NCBI RefSeq assembly: GCF_001752365.1
Contig: NZ_MEIY01000001.1
Coordinates: forward strand, 3,318,272 to 3,382,271
Length of the DNA: 64,000 nt
Direction: 5' to 3'
From: Marinobacter sp. X15-166B
GTDB taxonomy: Bacteria; Pseudomonadota; Gammaproteobacteria; Pseudomonadales; Oleiphilaceae
Each line of letters opens with the position of its first letter. Position 1 is the stretch's first letter. Positions 55,487-64,000 of this stretch are shown piece after piece. The notes under the pieces are model-generated. The model was not told the DNA's origin. It saw only the letters and a program-made list of their open reading frames with translations, and ran no database searches. The translations under genes were made by a program, and so were the position numbers.

Positions 55487-56110
55487 TCAGCAATAGTTTT
55501 TGATACAGTAACGTATCTTTTTATTCGCACAATTTCCGGCCAGATGTAAACTGTGCCTTAGATACCCCTTTGCCTCGTGCACGGCGACAGACCTTTTATT
55601 TTCCTTTTCTATGATAGCTGTGATGTGCTTTCGCTGTTTCCTGTCCTGGGCGTAGTCGACAAATGCACAAAGTAAATTATTAAGCAACCCCTTGCCCCTA
55701 TACTCAGGCTTGATAAAGCTATCAAAATAATACACTTCGTCCGGATTCACTGGTATATGAAACCCGAATCGCTCTTCTATATGAACTGCCGCTAGATCAC
55801 CCCACGCATAGCCGGCGGGGACGCCATCGACGCACACAACGATCGCAAATTTGTCACCGGTTTTGAGTCTATTGCCGAACACCTCAGGGCTGTTTTTAAT
55901 TTCATTCAACATCGTTAACTCATCGCCGGCTGTTATTACCGTGGTCGTTATACTCTCGGACTCACGGGCACGGATAATCAAGCCAGCCATGGGGGTCCTA
56001 TAATAAATATAAATAATCAGATATTTGAACAACCTCATCCTTCTGACGGCTATTAACAGCAGACCTAACACCCCCACTTGCTTTTTCTTCTGATATACTG
56101 CCGAGATCAT
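55487..56110 (-). CDS. GNAT acyltransferase, second copy
   Basis: GNAT-fold protein of 207 residues: FAIVVCVDGVPAGYAWGDL, EVYYFDSFIKPEYRGKGLLNNLL (the RGKG acyl-CoA loop) and KRSVAVHEAKGYLRHSLHL. The ATG at 56110 would form an ATGA coupling with a stop for the upstream GT4 gene if that gene had one more G (see that entry). As the sequence stands, the GT4 frame runs 113 bases into this gene. It is paired with the CapK-like gene just downstream. Confidence 0.83.
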   Translation of the reverse strand: MISAVYQKKKQVGVLGLLLIAVRRMRLFKYLIIYIYYRTPMAGLIIRARESESITTTVITAGDELTMLNEIKNSPEVFGNRLKTGDKFAIVVCVDGVPAGYAWGDLAAVHIEERFGFHIPVNPDEVYYFDSFIKPEYRGKGLLNNLLCAFVDYAQDRKQRKHITAIIEKENKRSVAVHEAKGYLRHSLHLAGNCANKKIRYCIKNYC

Positions 56111-57251
56111 TGTAACCACCCCCAACCCGCTGAATTAACCCACTGCAGTATATTCTTTCGTGGTCAAGTATCATGTTTTCCATGGAAAATAATCGAAATG
56201 TTGTTTTTGCATTAACCAACATAGCGTGGTGTTTCTCCTGAGTGTTCCCTATATTGCTCAGTATCGATGCCAGAGCTGACACAACCCCTTTATCATATAA
56301 AAAACCGTTAACACCATTGGTTATAATTTCCGGATTGCCGCCAACATTCGTTGCGACCGCAATTAACCCCGCGTCCAAATACTCTAACAAGGTGTTGGAC
56401 AGCCCTTCAGAGTCCGAGCAGATCACGCCAACCTGGTAATGGGGCAGGTGTTTTCTGGGTTCCGCCACAGGACCTAAAAATACAAATCTGTCCGTTAGCC
56501 CCGCGGCTTCGATCGTTTGAACAAGCGTTTGGTAATACTTTTTGTCTGACAGGTGGCCAATAATTGAATAATTGATCGGCTCGTTCTTTAGCTCTGCCGC
56601 CGCTGCGATGAGATCTTCAATTCTTTTGACTGGTCGTACGTTGGCGACTACCACAACTCTCAAGCCGCCCTTCACATCAGGTGTCTGGACTGGAGCACCG
56701 GTGGATTCGCCATCTGGCTGGTAGGGATCAATGCCATTGAATATCACATGGGTGTTTTGGGGGCTTACCTGTTCCTTCTCTCTGGTCCACTCAGCGACTG
56801 CCTGGCAGTTGCAGAGTATCTCGGTCCGCAATCGGGACAAGCCGCGGAGAATCAGGAGGTTTTTAGGTGTATACCACAGCCCCATGTCCCGTCGGGAGGT
56901 AAACACCCGCAGACCGCTTCTGTAAAAAAAGAGCGGGAGCGTCAGAGCCACATCGTTGAAAAAACCGTGAACCACATCAACCTTGTCGCGGACAAGCCGG
57001 CGCCTGAACGACCACAATTTCGCCACTGTGGTTAACGATCCGAGCGTGTGGATGCCCAGACATTCCACCGGACAGTCAAATTCCTTCAGGTTTCGTGTGA
57101 ACTCCGTATCCCGGTATACATAAAGCCGCACGCAGTGTCCCCGTTCCGCCATACCTTTGATCAACTGGTGAAGTTGGCGTTCGGTGCCACCATTCACGCT
57201 GTATAAGTAGTCGATCACATAAGCAATGCGCAGAGGCTTTACCGGCATCAT
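55998..57251 (-). CDS. GT4 family glycosyltransferase with suspect C-terminal tail
   Basis: GT-B glycosyltransferase of 417 residues as read: VNGGTERQLHQLIKGMAERGH, VVVVANVRPVKRIEDLI, FLGPVAEPRKHLP, and the EX7E-like ICSDSEGLSNTLLEYLDAGLIAVATNVGGNPEII. Similar proteins end just after HERIYCSGL. The last ~40 residues here (from about GGGYNDLGS) lie on top of the next gene and look like read-through. One extra G in the five-G run (plus strand C-run 56119-56123) would give a stop at 56107-56109 overlapping the next ATG by four bases. The true end may therefore be 56107. The start overlaps the deacetylase stop by four bases. Confidence 0.85.
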   Translation of the reverse strand: MMPVKPLRIAYVIDYLYSVNGGTERQLHQLIKGMAERGHCVRLYVYRDTEFTRNLKEFDCPVECLGIHTLGSLTTVAKLWSFRRRLVRDKVDVVHGFFNDVALTLPLFFYRSGLRVFTSRRDMGLWYTPKNLLILRGLSRLRTEILCNCQAVAEWTREKEQVSPQNTHVIFNGIDPYQPDGESTGAPVQTPDVKGGLRVVVVANVRPVKRIEDLIAAAAELKNEPINYSIIGHLSDKKYYQTLVQTIEAAGLTDRFVFLGPVAEPRKHLPHYQVGVICSDSEGLSNTLLEYLDAGLIAVATNVGGNPEIITNGVNGFLYDKGVVSALASILSNIGNTQEKHHAMLVNAKTTFRLFSMENMILDHERIYCSGLIQRVGGGYNDLGSISEEKASGGVRSAVNSRQKDEVVQISDYLYLL

Positions 57252-58234
57252 AAAAAACCCGCCAGTTTCGCTTTGAACACATTGTGGTTGTCAAACCGGC
57301 CTACCCCGATTCTAGGAAGGGCCAGCAAATCATCACCCTTTGCACAATGGCGGTGTACGGTGGTTACGGCGGTCTCGAAGCCCGCGGCGCTTATCAAACT
57401 GGCAACCCGTTGGTCGGTATTTCCATTTGGGTAGGCAAAGTGGGAGGGAGCACGCCCGGTCCATCCTTCGATCAGTTCATTAGCCGTCGACACGCTGCTC
57501 AGGATCCGTTCGTCGCTCAATTCGTCCAGTAATTCATGAGCGTGAGTATGGCATTCAATGCTCACCAGGGGATCAGCGGCTAGCTCGCGCAGTTCTCCGG
57601 GCGTCAACATGCGCAATTCGGAGGTTAGCTCTCGATGGCCGGACAAAATCTTCTCCACGGCTTCATCACGTTCCTTTTCCCCCAGTGTTTTCAATGACGC
57701 CAGGAGGTCTTGCATGTGTCGCCAGCGCTGGTTATCGGGCCCACGGGATTTGATTCGAACGACTCGCTCCCGATTTTGAACCCGCAGAGGAATGGCGGTG
57801 TCGGTCGGAAGGGTCATCAGGTTAATCAGCTGGTCGTACCAATACAGCGACCCGTCTTTGATGGCCTTGGTGGCGACATACACGGTAAACGGCAAGTTAT
57901 ACGCCTGCATGATCGGCAGGACAGTGTGTAAATTGCCGGAATAGCCATCATCAAAGGTAATCACGACGAAAGGCCGCTCCGCTTTTTCCGTCCCCGTCAG
58001 CCGCTCTCTGGCTTCATTCAGTGTTACTACGTCGAAGTGCCGTTTCAGCAACTGCATCTGCTGCTCGAACTCCTCTGCCCTGACTACTGTCCACGCGGGA
58101 ACCGTCGAACTTTCAGCAGGTAACACCTCGTGGTACATCAGGATAAAGCCGCGGTCACCACCCAAGCGTTTGGCGTGGTCCGAGACACCGGCTTCGGGGA
58201 AGTACACACGACTCAAACGACTCTTAATGCCCAT
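57248..58234 (-). CDS. NodB-type polysaccharide deacetylase (second of three)
   Basis: Carbohydrate esterase 4 family protein of 328 residues. It shows FILMYHEVLP, TFDDGYSGNL (metal/catalytic Asp pair), ECHTHAHELLDELSDE as the His motif, and HFAYPNGNTDQRV. There is no signal peptide. It overlaps the upstream FemAB-like reading frame by 11 bases and the downstream GT4 gene by four. It probably deacetylates an amino sugar of the repeat unit; substrate unknown. Confidence 0.9.
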   Translation of the reverse strand: MGIKSRLSRVYFPEAGVSDHAKRLGGDRGFILMYHEVLPAESSTVPAWTVVRAEEFEQQMQLLKRHFDVVTLNEARERLTGTEKAERPFVVITFDDGYSGNLHTVLPIMQAYNLPFTVYVATKAIKDGSLYWYDQLINLMTLPTDTAIPLRVQNRERVVRIKSRGPDNQRWRHMQDLLASLKTLGEKERDEAVEKILSGHRELTSELRMLTPGELRELAADPLVSIECHTHAHELLDELSDERILSSVSTANELIEGWTGRAPSHFAYPNGNTDQRVASLISAAGFETAVTTVHRHCAKGDDLLALPRIGVGRFDNHNVFKAKLAGFL

Positions 58235-59280
58235 GGTGTGATCGATCCCTGATAGTTTTTAGCCAGTTTTTTGTTCTGTTGAAGCGACGCAGCAGCCACA
58301 CCCTCCAGTTGTCCTTCTCTAACTTTAGCTGAAAAAGTGGACGGGACTGATCCGCCCAGAAACTTTTGTAGGCTTCGTTGCCCTGCAGAAAATTGAACTC
58401 TTTACACCCCTGCTCTGCGCAGACGGTCATGACGCGAAACAACAACACCTTGCCGGGACTCAAATGCCCATACGCCGGGTCATGGGCCACCTGGTAATAA
58501 AAAAAACGGGCGGCAAACAAAAATCCGTATACAACCGCGATTGTGTCGCCATCGAGTCGTAAACAGTAGATTCTGGCATTGGGTAAATTTTCGATTACAC
58601 GTCTGTGGTGTTGCCGGAAACTGTCCCTCGCGACGCTGCTTTGGATACCGCGCTCGGTGGCTCTTTTTTCATTGAGAATTAAAAACTCTTCAAAACAGGT
58701 CAGTTTTTCCCCGACTGTCTCACACCACACAAATTCCGCGTTGTGCTCTTCCATCAGCCGTTTTACGTCGGCTTTCAGGTTGTATCTTTTTTTGCCGTTT
58801 AAAGCCGCCAACAAGCCCGTCAATTCCTTCGTTTAAGGGAAGATAGGGAGCAACGCTCTGCTGTACTCTGCCTGCCTCCCAGGCAACGCATTCCTCACGG
58901 GTGACCCAGTCGATCAGGATCTGGTCCCAGGACACTTCTTCCTTGAAATAGCGTCTGATAGCTGCCGCCGCCGCGGTCAGGTGCTCCGCTTTGCAGATCA
59001 ACCCCAGCGGATCCGGGTTAAAGCGACTGCCCAAAAATCGCCCGACGGTTCCGCCCAGCCGATTCCTGCTCAACGCGAGCGGCAGCACGGCGACAATTTC
59101 GTCGCGGGTGTTCAACACAGTGAGAATGTAAGTTTGTTTTTCCTGCAGAAACGCAGATTCCAACCAAGCTCCGGTGCAGAATACGCTGGGCGAGACCATC
59201 GCGGATGCGTTATCACTGCACCAATGCAACAGCTCCGAAGTGAAGCCTCCGGCACGGCCCTGTACCCTAAGGTTGGTCAT
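58224..59280 (-). pseudogene. FemAB/BioF2-like GNAT-fold protein, split by a +1 frameshift
   Basis: FemAB-type acyltransferase broken in two frames. The N-terminal part (59280 to about 58818) reads TGAWLESAFLQ and VLPLALSRNRLGGTVGRFLG, typical of the first GNAT-like half. The C-terminal part (about 58818 to 58224) reads LAALNGKKRYNLKADVKRL, ARIYCLRLDGDTIAVVYGF, SPGKVLLFRVMTVCAEQGCKEFNFLQG. Removing one G from the GGG at 58816-58818 (minus strand) joins them as LNEGIDGLLAALNGKKRYNL, giving about 351 residues. A pseudogene, or a sequence error. It lies between GT4 and deacetylase genes. Confidence 0.85.
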
Positions 59281-59310
59281 GCCGGCCTAGTGTCAAAGTG
59301 CTTTCCGTGC

Positions 59311-60480
59311 TCATACAGTGCTATCCGCCTCCCTTCTGCACAACGCCAAACACTGCCGATAGACTTCCTCGTACCGCCTGGCCATGGTTGTCGCCGAAAA
59401 GTCTCTGGCGACCCGCATCCCGGCCCATCTGGCAGCCGCCTGGGTGCGCGGCGGATGGGCCAGTATTGTTACGACGTCGGTGCCCAGTTGAGAAACCTTA
59501 TCGGGTGAGACGATCCACCCGCCCTGGCCGCCCCCCAATACCTCGCCAATCTGTCCGACATCGGTTGCCACGACTGGAACACCCACGGCCATGGCTTCAA
59601 GCAGGGTTATCGGCAACCCTTCCGTTGTGGACGGCATGCACAACAGACTCGCCCTCGACATAAGGGCGGGTACATTGTCGACATAACCCGGCAGCAATAC
59701 GTGCTCTTGCAAGCCATGCTGCCCGATCAGAAATGCCAAACGCTCTCGCTGGCCACCCTGTCCCACAATAATCAAGCCAGCGTCCGGGTAGGTGTGTCGC
59801 ACTTCTGCCAGTGTCTGGATCAGGCAGGCAAAGCCTTTTTCAGGCGACAGCCGCCCTACTCCAAGGAGCACAGGCGAATGGTGGTTTATAAACCGCCTAC
59901 AGGCATCATTAACGGGTCGTTGAGCCTTGGCACGTACCACCTCCACATCCAGCCCGTTCGGAATGACCGTAACCCTGGCTGAATGGGCGATGGTCCGCGG
60001 TATTTGCTGCTTCATGGCTTCGGACACCAGTACCACGGTTCTCATCTGGCTGAGCCCCAATCGGTCCAGACTTTCGTACAGCCACGACTTGCTGAATCGG
60101 GGGGCTTTGACGTAACCATGCAGCGTGGTGATCAGTGGAATGGTGCGGACAAATTCCGGCCATAAGCCCATCAAAACATTGAACTTATAACCGTGAGAGT
60201 GCAGCAGTTGATAGCCGTGCTCCTGGGCCCAGCGAATGATGTTTCGCGCGCCGGTCAGATTGAAGCCGGGCTTCATGCGCCACGGTGTCACGGGTAATCC
60301 GAGGCGCCGCGCTTCGGTTTCAATGGGTTTGTCCGCCTGACCGGGCTTTCCGGCACTGAGTATCATCGGTGCCAGCCCCTGCCTGCGCTGTTCCGCCACC
60401 AGCGTCAAGAGCATTTTTTCGGCTCCATAAAGCCCGCCGCTATCAATCAAATGCAGCACTTTGATGGTCACAGGTTTCAT
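59311..60480 (-). CDS. GT4 family glycosyltransferase of the XrtA locus
   Basis: GT-B glycosyltransferase of 389 residues, GC-rich like the conserved arm. It has HLIDSGGLYGAEKMLLTL, LLHSHGYKFNVLMG, LGVGRLSPEKGFACLIQTL, LPGYVDNVPALMSRASLLCMPS and the EX7E-like STTEGLPITLLEAMAVGVPVVATD. The ATG at 60480 overlaps the stop of the GT2 gene by four bases, so they are coupled; an in-frame ATG at 60498 is less likely. Donor and acceptor unknown. Confidence 0.9.
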   Translation of the reverse strand: MKPVTIKVLHLIDSGGLYGAEKMLLTLVAEQRRQGLAPMILSAGKPGQADKPIETEARRLGLPVTPWRMKPGFNLTGARNIIRWAQEHGYQLLHSHGYKFNVLMGLWPEFVRTIPLITTLHGYVKAPRFSKSWLYESLDRLGLSQMRTVVLVSEAMKQQIPRTIAHSARVTVIPNGLDVEVVRAKAQRPVNDACRRFINHHSPVLLGVGRLSPEKGFACLIQTLAEVRHTYPDAGLIIVGQGGQRERLAFLIGQHGLQEHVLLPGYVDNVPALMSRASLLCMPSTTEGLPITLLEAMAVGVPVVATDVGQIGEVLGGGQGGWIVSPDKVSQLGTDVVTILAHPPRTQAAARWAGMRVARDFSATTMARRYEEVYRQCLALCRREADSTV

Positions 60481-61643
60481 CCTTTCCTTGGATTCCACAC
60501 CACTCTTTTCTCCCCTTTCAGGAACGCTACCGCCGCCTTGAGTGAAGCCAGGTTAAGCAGCAGAAAATAATAGGGTACCGAGAAAAATATAGACGACTTT
60601 TTGCCTTCCTGTTGCTTAACTTTGCCCATCCATCCCAGCGCGTACAGCGCAACAACCCCTAAAAAGCTCAGCGTGTAGATGCCCCCCCGCCCCGCCAGCA
60701 GCAACGCCGCCAGCGAAAAAACGAGCAAGGGAATAAAGGCGGAGTAACGCAGCAATTTGTGAGAGATCAGCTGAACCGCGAACAGGTTATAGCTCAGCGG
60801 ATTCATCAGGTGTTTCATATCCCACAACGCCCACAGCGCCCGCAGACTGACCCGCACCCGCATGCTGAACTCGCTGCCTCCGTCGGTAAGGGTGTCTTCT
60901 TTCAGCAGCGCCGCTGGCTCGTACACTACCCGGGCGCCCTGCTCGACCACTTTTAAGGGCTGCACGAAATCGGGCAGTTGATCGGCGCCCATGGGTTGAT
61001 ACAGGCTCTTGCGCATGGCATCGATGCCGCCGTCCACGCCAACGACGGACCCGATCGCTGACTCCTGGGTCCTTAACCAGTTTTCGTATTTCATGTAGGC
61101 ACTGCAGCCGTCACCCACCAGAGATCCGTCTTTATTCACGTAAACCATTGTGCCGGTGACGTAGCCGACCGCAGGGTCTGCAAAACGCTTGACCAAATGG
61201 CGTACGACCTGCGCGTCCCACCGGGAGTTGGCATCGGAGAACAGCAGAATGTCTCCCTCGGCTTCCGACACCAGGGTGTTAAGGCCGGCGGTTTTGCCCT
61301 GCCGGGGGGTTTGCCGGTAGAGGCGGATGGGAACAGGAGAGGTTTTTGCCAGCCCCTCGATCAAATCATCGGTGCCATCATCAGAGTCGTCGGAAATCAC
61401 CAACACCTCGAGTCTGTCCGTGGGGTAATCCAATGCCATTTTATTGGTGAGCGTTGCCTCTATATCACGGGCTTCGTTGTGGGCGGCGATGAGTATGGAC
61501 ACAAATGGCGGCGTCGCTGCGGGTTCCACCCCACTGTGGAAGGGCTTTCGGGAAGTCTGCGCGATGGCCCACACCAGCAAGGGATAGCCGATGTAGACGT
61601 AGAGCAAGACCAGCAGTGATAACCAGAAAATTATGTACAGCAT
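60477..61643 (-). CDS. Membrane GT2 glycosyltransferase
   Basis: Processive-looking GT2 enzyme of 388 residues. One N-terminal helix (1-25), then VSILIAAHNEARDIEATL, VISDDSDDGTDDLI, RQGKTAGLNTLV, LLFSDANSRW (DxD-type), GGIDAMRKSLY and a switch-like RVRVSLRALWAL, with three or four C-terminal helices (about 290-375). It resembles enzymes that extend a polysaccharide at the inner membrane. It lies 31 bases after the XrtA-type deacetylase and is coupled to the GT4 gene. Confidence 0.9.
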   Translation of the reverse strand: MLYIIFWLSLLVLLYVYIGYPLLVWAIAQTSRKPFHSGVEPAATPPFVSILIAAHNEARDIEATLTNKMALDYPTDRLEVLVISDDSDDGTDDLIEGLAKTSPVPIRLYRQTPRQGKTAGLNTLVSEAEGDILLFSDANSRWDAQVVRHLVKRFADPAVGYVTGTMVYVNKDGSLVGDGCSAYMKYENWLRTQESAIGSVVGVDGGIDAMRKSLYQPMGADQLPDFVQPLKVVEQGARVVYEPAALLKEDTLTDGGSEFSMRVRVSLRALWALWDMKHLMNPLSYNLFAVQLISHKLLRYSAFIPLLVFSLAALLLAGRGGIYTLSFLGVVALYALGWMGKVKQQEGKKSSIFFSVPYYFLLLNLASLKAAVAFLKGEKRVVWNPRKG

Positions 61644-61674
61644 GGGCTCCTCGTCCTTGAGTGCGTTTGGCCGC

Positions 61675-62583
61675 TCAGCCGTGGCTGACCACTGGCTTTA
61701 TGTCCTCTGTTCCGTCTGGCAGGAGCGGAGGCGTGTCCAACACCCCCTGCGCCCGCAAGACCTGGGTCACCGTAGTGAACTGAAACCGGGTTAATAGCCG
61801 CTCCAGACGCTGCTCACAGACGTCCAGATTGTTGTAGTGACGAAACCGGGAAAGCCACTTGACCCTGAGCCGGGGTTGCTGGGGATCGATTTCCCAGGGG
61901 TGCAGGTAAAACACAAAAGGCCGGCCCTGCCGATTGAGGCTCGCCAGCCCCCACTGACTGAACCAATAGGGGTACAGGCGAAAGTAACCGCCACCCGCAA
62001 TCGGCAGGGTATACCCCGGGAATTTCAAGGTGCTGAGTGGAAACTCCGCCAGCTCATAGCCTTTGTCGGTGCGGAGCCGGTGGGGCCAGCGCGGCGTGCC
62101 CGGCATGCCGTAACGATCGTGATGGACCGGAAAGATCGACGAATCCCAGGTAAACCCCTCTTCACACAAGATATCCAGGGCCCAGCGCGACTGTTGCGTG
62201 ATGGAGTAGCTGGCCGCCCGGTAGCCGGTGATGGCTTTGCCGGTGATATCTTCCAGGATGTGCTTTGCCCGACGGGTTTCTTCGCGAAAAACAGCCGGCG
62301 TCTGCTTATAGATCAGTTGATGGCTGTACCCATGACTGGCAAGCTCGTGACCGGCGCTGTCGATACGGCGAACCAGCGCTTTCGATCGTTCCGCCACCCA
62401 CCCCAGAGTAAAAAAGGTTGCTTTGATCCGATGGCGGTCAAACAACGCCAGCAACCGATCGGTGTTGGCTTCCACCCGGTATTCCATGGCGTCCCAGTCG
62501 TTACGATCAACGGCTTCGGCCAGTGCCGCTACCTGAAAATAGTCTTCAACATCCACCGTCAATGCATTTAAAAGATCGGTCAT
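61675..62583 (-). CDS. XrtA-system polysaccharide deacetylase (third of three)
   Basis: Deacetylase of the XrtA/PEP-CTERM-associated branch (NodB fold with C-terminal DUF3473), 302 residues. The start NALTVDVEDYFQVAALAEAV is characteristic of this branch, with ATFFTLGWVAER, ELASHGYSHQLIYKQTP (metal-binding HxxxxH), YRAASYSIT and FVFYLHPWEIDPQQPR. No signal peptide. It is a marker gene of XrtA exopolysaccharide loci. It lies between the outer-membrane protein gene and a GT2 gene on the minus strand. Confidence 0.93.
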   Translation of the reverse strand: MTDLLNALTVDVEDYFQVAALAEAVDRNDWDAMEYRVEANTDRLLALFDRHRIKATFFTLGWVAERSKALVRRIDSAGHELASHGYSHQLIYKQTPAVFREETRRAKHILEDITGKAITGYRAASYSITQQSRWALDILCEEGFTWDSSIFPVHHDRYGMPGTPRWPHRLRTDKGYELAEFPLSTLKFPGYTLPIAGGGYFRLYPYWFSQWGLASLNRQGRPFVFYLHPWEIDPQQPRLRVKWLSRFRHYNNLDVCEQRLERLLTRFQFTTVTQVLRAQGVLDTPPLLPDGTEDIKPVVSHG

Positions 62584-62604
62584 GACACTTACCGGATGGG
62601 TGGC

Positions 62605-63867
62605 TTAACGGAACTTGTAACTGATGCCCACAACAACTGTGTTTTCGTTGTACTCACGGCTGGCGACGTCGCTGGACTTTTGGGTGCGCCCGATGCTCGC
62701 CCGCAGGCTGGCTTTTCGGGTCAGTTCATAGCCCAGGCCCGCATTGATGGACGCGATCCGGTCGTCAGTGTCATCGCTGGCATAGGAGCGGGCCACATAC
62801 TGCCCGCTCAGATAGGCGGTAAGCCATTGATTGACAGGGCGTGAATAGCGTGCGCTGATACCGACGGCATCGTCCTGCTCGTTGGTACCCAGGTAATCCG
62901 ACCGGTCTGCGAATGGCGAGACGGTCAGTACACTGCCGTTACTGAAGATTTTGTTTAAACCGCTGCGGATGCTGGTGACTTCTACAGCGTTTGATTGCCG
63001 AAAACTGAATACGAAGCCCTGAAAGATAATGTCAAAATCCGAGGACCGGTCGGTTAATTGACGGCTCGCCTGTAAATAAATGCTGGTGGAGGCATTGATA
63101 TCCCGGTTCAACATGAGATCGCCAACCAGCGCATCGCTGGACGAGGTATTGCTTCGAAATTCGGTTTCGATCTTGCTTGCGCCGACTGAGCCACTCAAGC
63201 TCGTGGCCGCCCACTGTTTGTTGAACGTCAAGCTGGCGGTGCTTTTATCAATTTCTTCGCCGCTATCCAGTTCGGCCTTGCTCATTGACAGTCTTATGCC
63301 GCCACTGAAGCTTTCGGTAAACAAATGATTCCAACCGGCACTGCCAATAACCCTGTTGCTGTCCCGTTCCGCGGGATCATCAAACTCGGTATTTTCGAAT
63401 TGGGCGGACAAGGTGAGCAAATCGATGGGACTCAATTGCACCTGGTAACGCGGCCCCGTCCGGAACACGTTTTTGCGGGTGGAATTATCCGGGTTATCGC
63501 CACCCCGGGAGTCCTGCACCACATCGCGGGTGTCGTTGGACAGGTCCCAGTACAACCGTTGGGTCAGCTGGCAATCACCCAGGAAGCTGATGTTGGTATA
63601 GAGTTCCGGATCGTAGGAGCTGTCAAGCCAGTGTCCCCACCCCAGTCGCGCCGCCAATGATGAGTTGCACCTGCCCGGATCCGCTTGGTGACTGACCTGC
63701 ACATTGACCCGGTTTTCCAGATCACTCTTGGGGCTGCGATGCGATTGCCTGACGTTATCACTGAAACGGGATTCCAGACCGCCACTGATCTCTACCGGCC
63801 TTGCCTGCGCGGTACCAATCGCGCTTACTAACAGAATTGTCGTCCATAACGGGCCCAGTTTAGCCAT
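62605..63867 (-). CDS. Outer-membrane beta-barrel protein of the XrtA locus
   Basis: Exported protein of 420 residues with a signal peptide (cleaved near AQA at about 22) and alternating amphipathic strands along its whole length, ending in VVVGISYKFR, a barrel-type C-terminus. It resembles the outer-membrane beta-barrel proteins found beside the tyrosine kinase in XrtA exopolysaccharide loci, probably the exit route or an accessory pore for the polymer. This role is inferred from position. The start overlaps the kinase stop by eight bases, so the two are coupled. Confidence 0.88.
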   Translation of the reverse strand: MAKLGPLWTTILLVSAIGTAQARPVEISGGLESRFSDNVRQSHRSPKSDLENRVNVQVSHQADPGRCNSSLAARLGWGHWLDSSYDPELYTNISFLGDCQLTQRLYWDLSNDTRDVVQDSRGGDNPDNSTRKNVFRTGPRYQVQLSPIDLLTLSAQFENTEFDDPAERDSNRVIGSAGWNHLFTESFSGGIRLSMSKAELDSGEEIDKSTASLTFNKQWAATSLSGSVGASKIETEFRSNTSSSDALVGDLMLNRDINASTSIYLQASRQLTDRSSDFDIIFQGFVFSFRQSNAVEVTSIRSGLNKIFSNGSVLTVSPFADRSDYLGTNEQDDAVGISARYSRPVNQWLTAYLSGQYVARSYASDDTDDRIASINAGLGYELTRKASLRASIGRTQKSSDVASREYNENTVVVGISYKFR

Positions 63868-64000
63868 TGACTACTGCTCCAAGAAATTTCTGCGGATCAA
63901 ATGCCAACGCCGCTTGCTCGGCGGCACCTGCGGTAATTCGTCCGTGGGGCACCACCAGCAGGGCGTAATCCGCCAGATCGGTCAGGATCCGGGCGTCCGG
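63860..64000 (-). CDS. XrtA-associated tyrosine autokinase, C-terminal end (partial)
   Basis: The last 46 codons of a gene cut by the right edge. They read DARILTDLADYALLVVPHGRIT, then FDPQKFLGAVVNG and a TAA at 63860-63862. This matches the C-terminal end of CpsD/CapB-type bacterial tyrosine kinases of XrtA loci, where a Leu-Ala-Asp-rich helix and a strand follow Walker B. The Walker A motif and Tyr tail lie outside or are absent. Identification rests on a short stretch and the neighbouring genes. Confidence 0.7.
   Translation of the reverse strand, partial: PDARILTDLADYALLVVPHGRITAGAAEQAALAFDPQKFLGAVVNG

Overview
The window looks like a chromosomal segment of a marine-type gammaproteobacterium, probably near Cellvibrionales or Pseudomonadales. 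This is inferred from gene content: ThrH, a [4Fe-4S] APS-type CysH next to CysB, DinG, HrpA, FadD, the ffs-dnaX-ybaB-recR block, YcgL/YcgN, and an exosortase A (XrtA) exopolysaccharide system with PrsK/PrsR/PrsT. No organism name can be proved from the sequence alone.

Layout. Bases 1-27,150 are ordinary core chromosome, GC-rich and densely coded: a TgpA-like transglutaminase (cut by the left edge) with a DUF58 protein; pabB; thrH; cysH and cysB; dinG with gspB, gspA and an MlaA-type gene; a YbgC-type thioesterase facing a FabH-like synthase; hrpA; fadD; a VWA/MoxR pair; a small membrane protein with ycgN, ycgL and rnd; recR, ybaB, dnaX; and the 4.5S SRP RNA. I saw no broken genes here.

Bases 27,400-38,000 hold the XrtA control and processing genes: prsK, prsR and prsT (histidine kinase, sigma54-type regulator, TPR lipoprotein), a PA14/calcium-repeat/FnIII lipoprotein, and in the opposite direction an exosortase A fused to an EpsI domain, preceded by a GNAT-fold gene. 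Bases 59,300-64,000 carry the other hallmark XrtA polysaccharide genes: a tyrosine autokinase (cut by the right edge), an outer-membrane beta-barrel, an XrtA-type deacetylase, and GT2 and GT4 glycosyltransferases.

Between these conserved arms (38,100-59,300) lies a variable sugar-assembly region. Its left part (about 38,100-51,400) is visibly AT-rich and carries a fragment of an IS3-type transposase gene, as expected for laterally acquired DNA. It encodes a Wzx flippase, a Wzy polymerase/ligase, glycosyltransferases, two kinds of ATP-grasp enzyme, a ParB-like unknown protein, a QueC-like PP-loop enzyme with an intact four-Cys zinc motif, and a secreted protein with a lectin- or lyase-like look. 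Its right part holds repeated modules of CapK/PaaK-like adenylating enzyme, GNAT acyltransferase and NodB deacetylase.

Three genes in the variable region (wzx, one CapK-like gene, one FemAB-like gene) are split by one-base indels, and a fourth (GT4 at 56 kb) appears to have lost its normal stop the same way. All four sites fall in runs of 3 to 8 identical bases. The parts most worth follow-up are the QueC-like/ATP-grasp set inside a polysaccharide locus and the clustered frameshifts.
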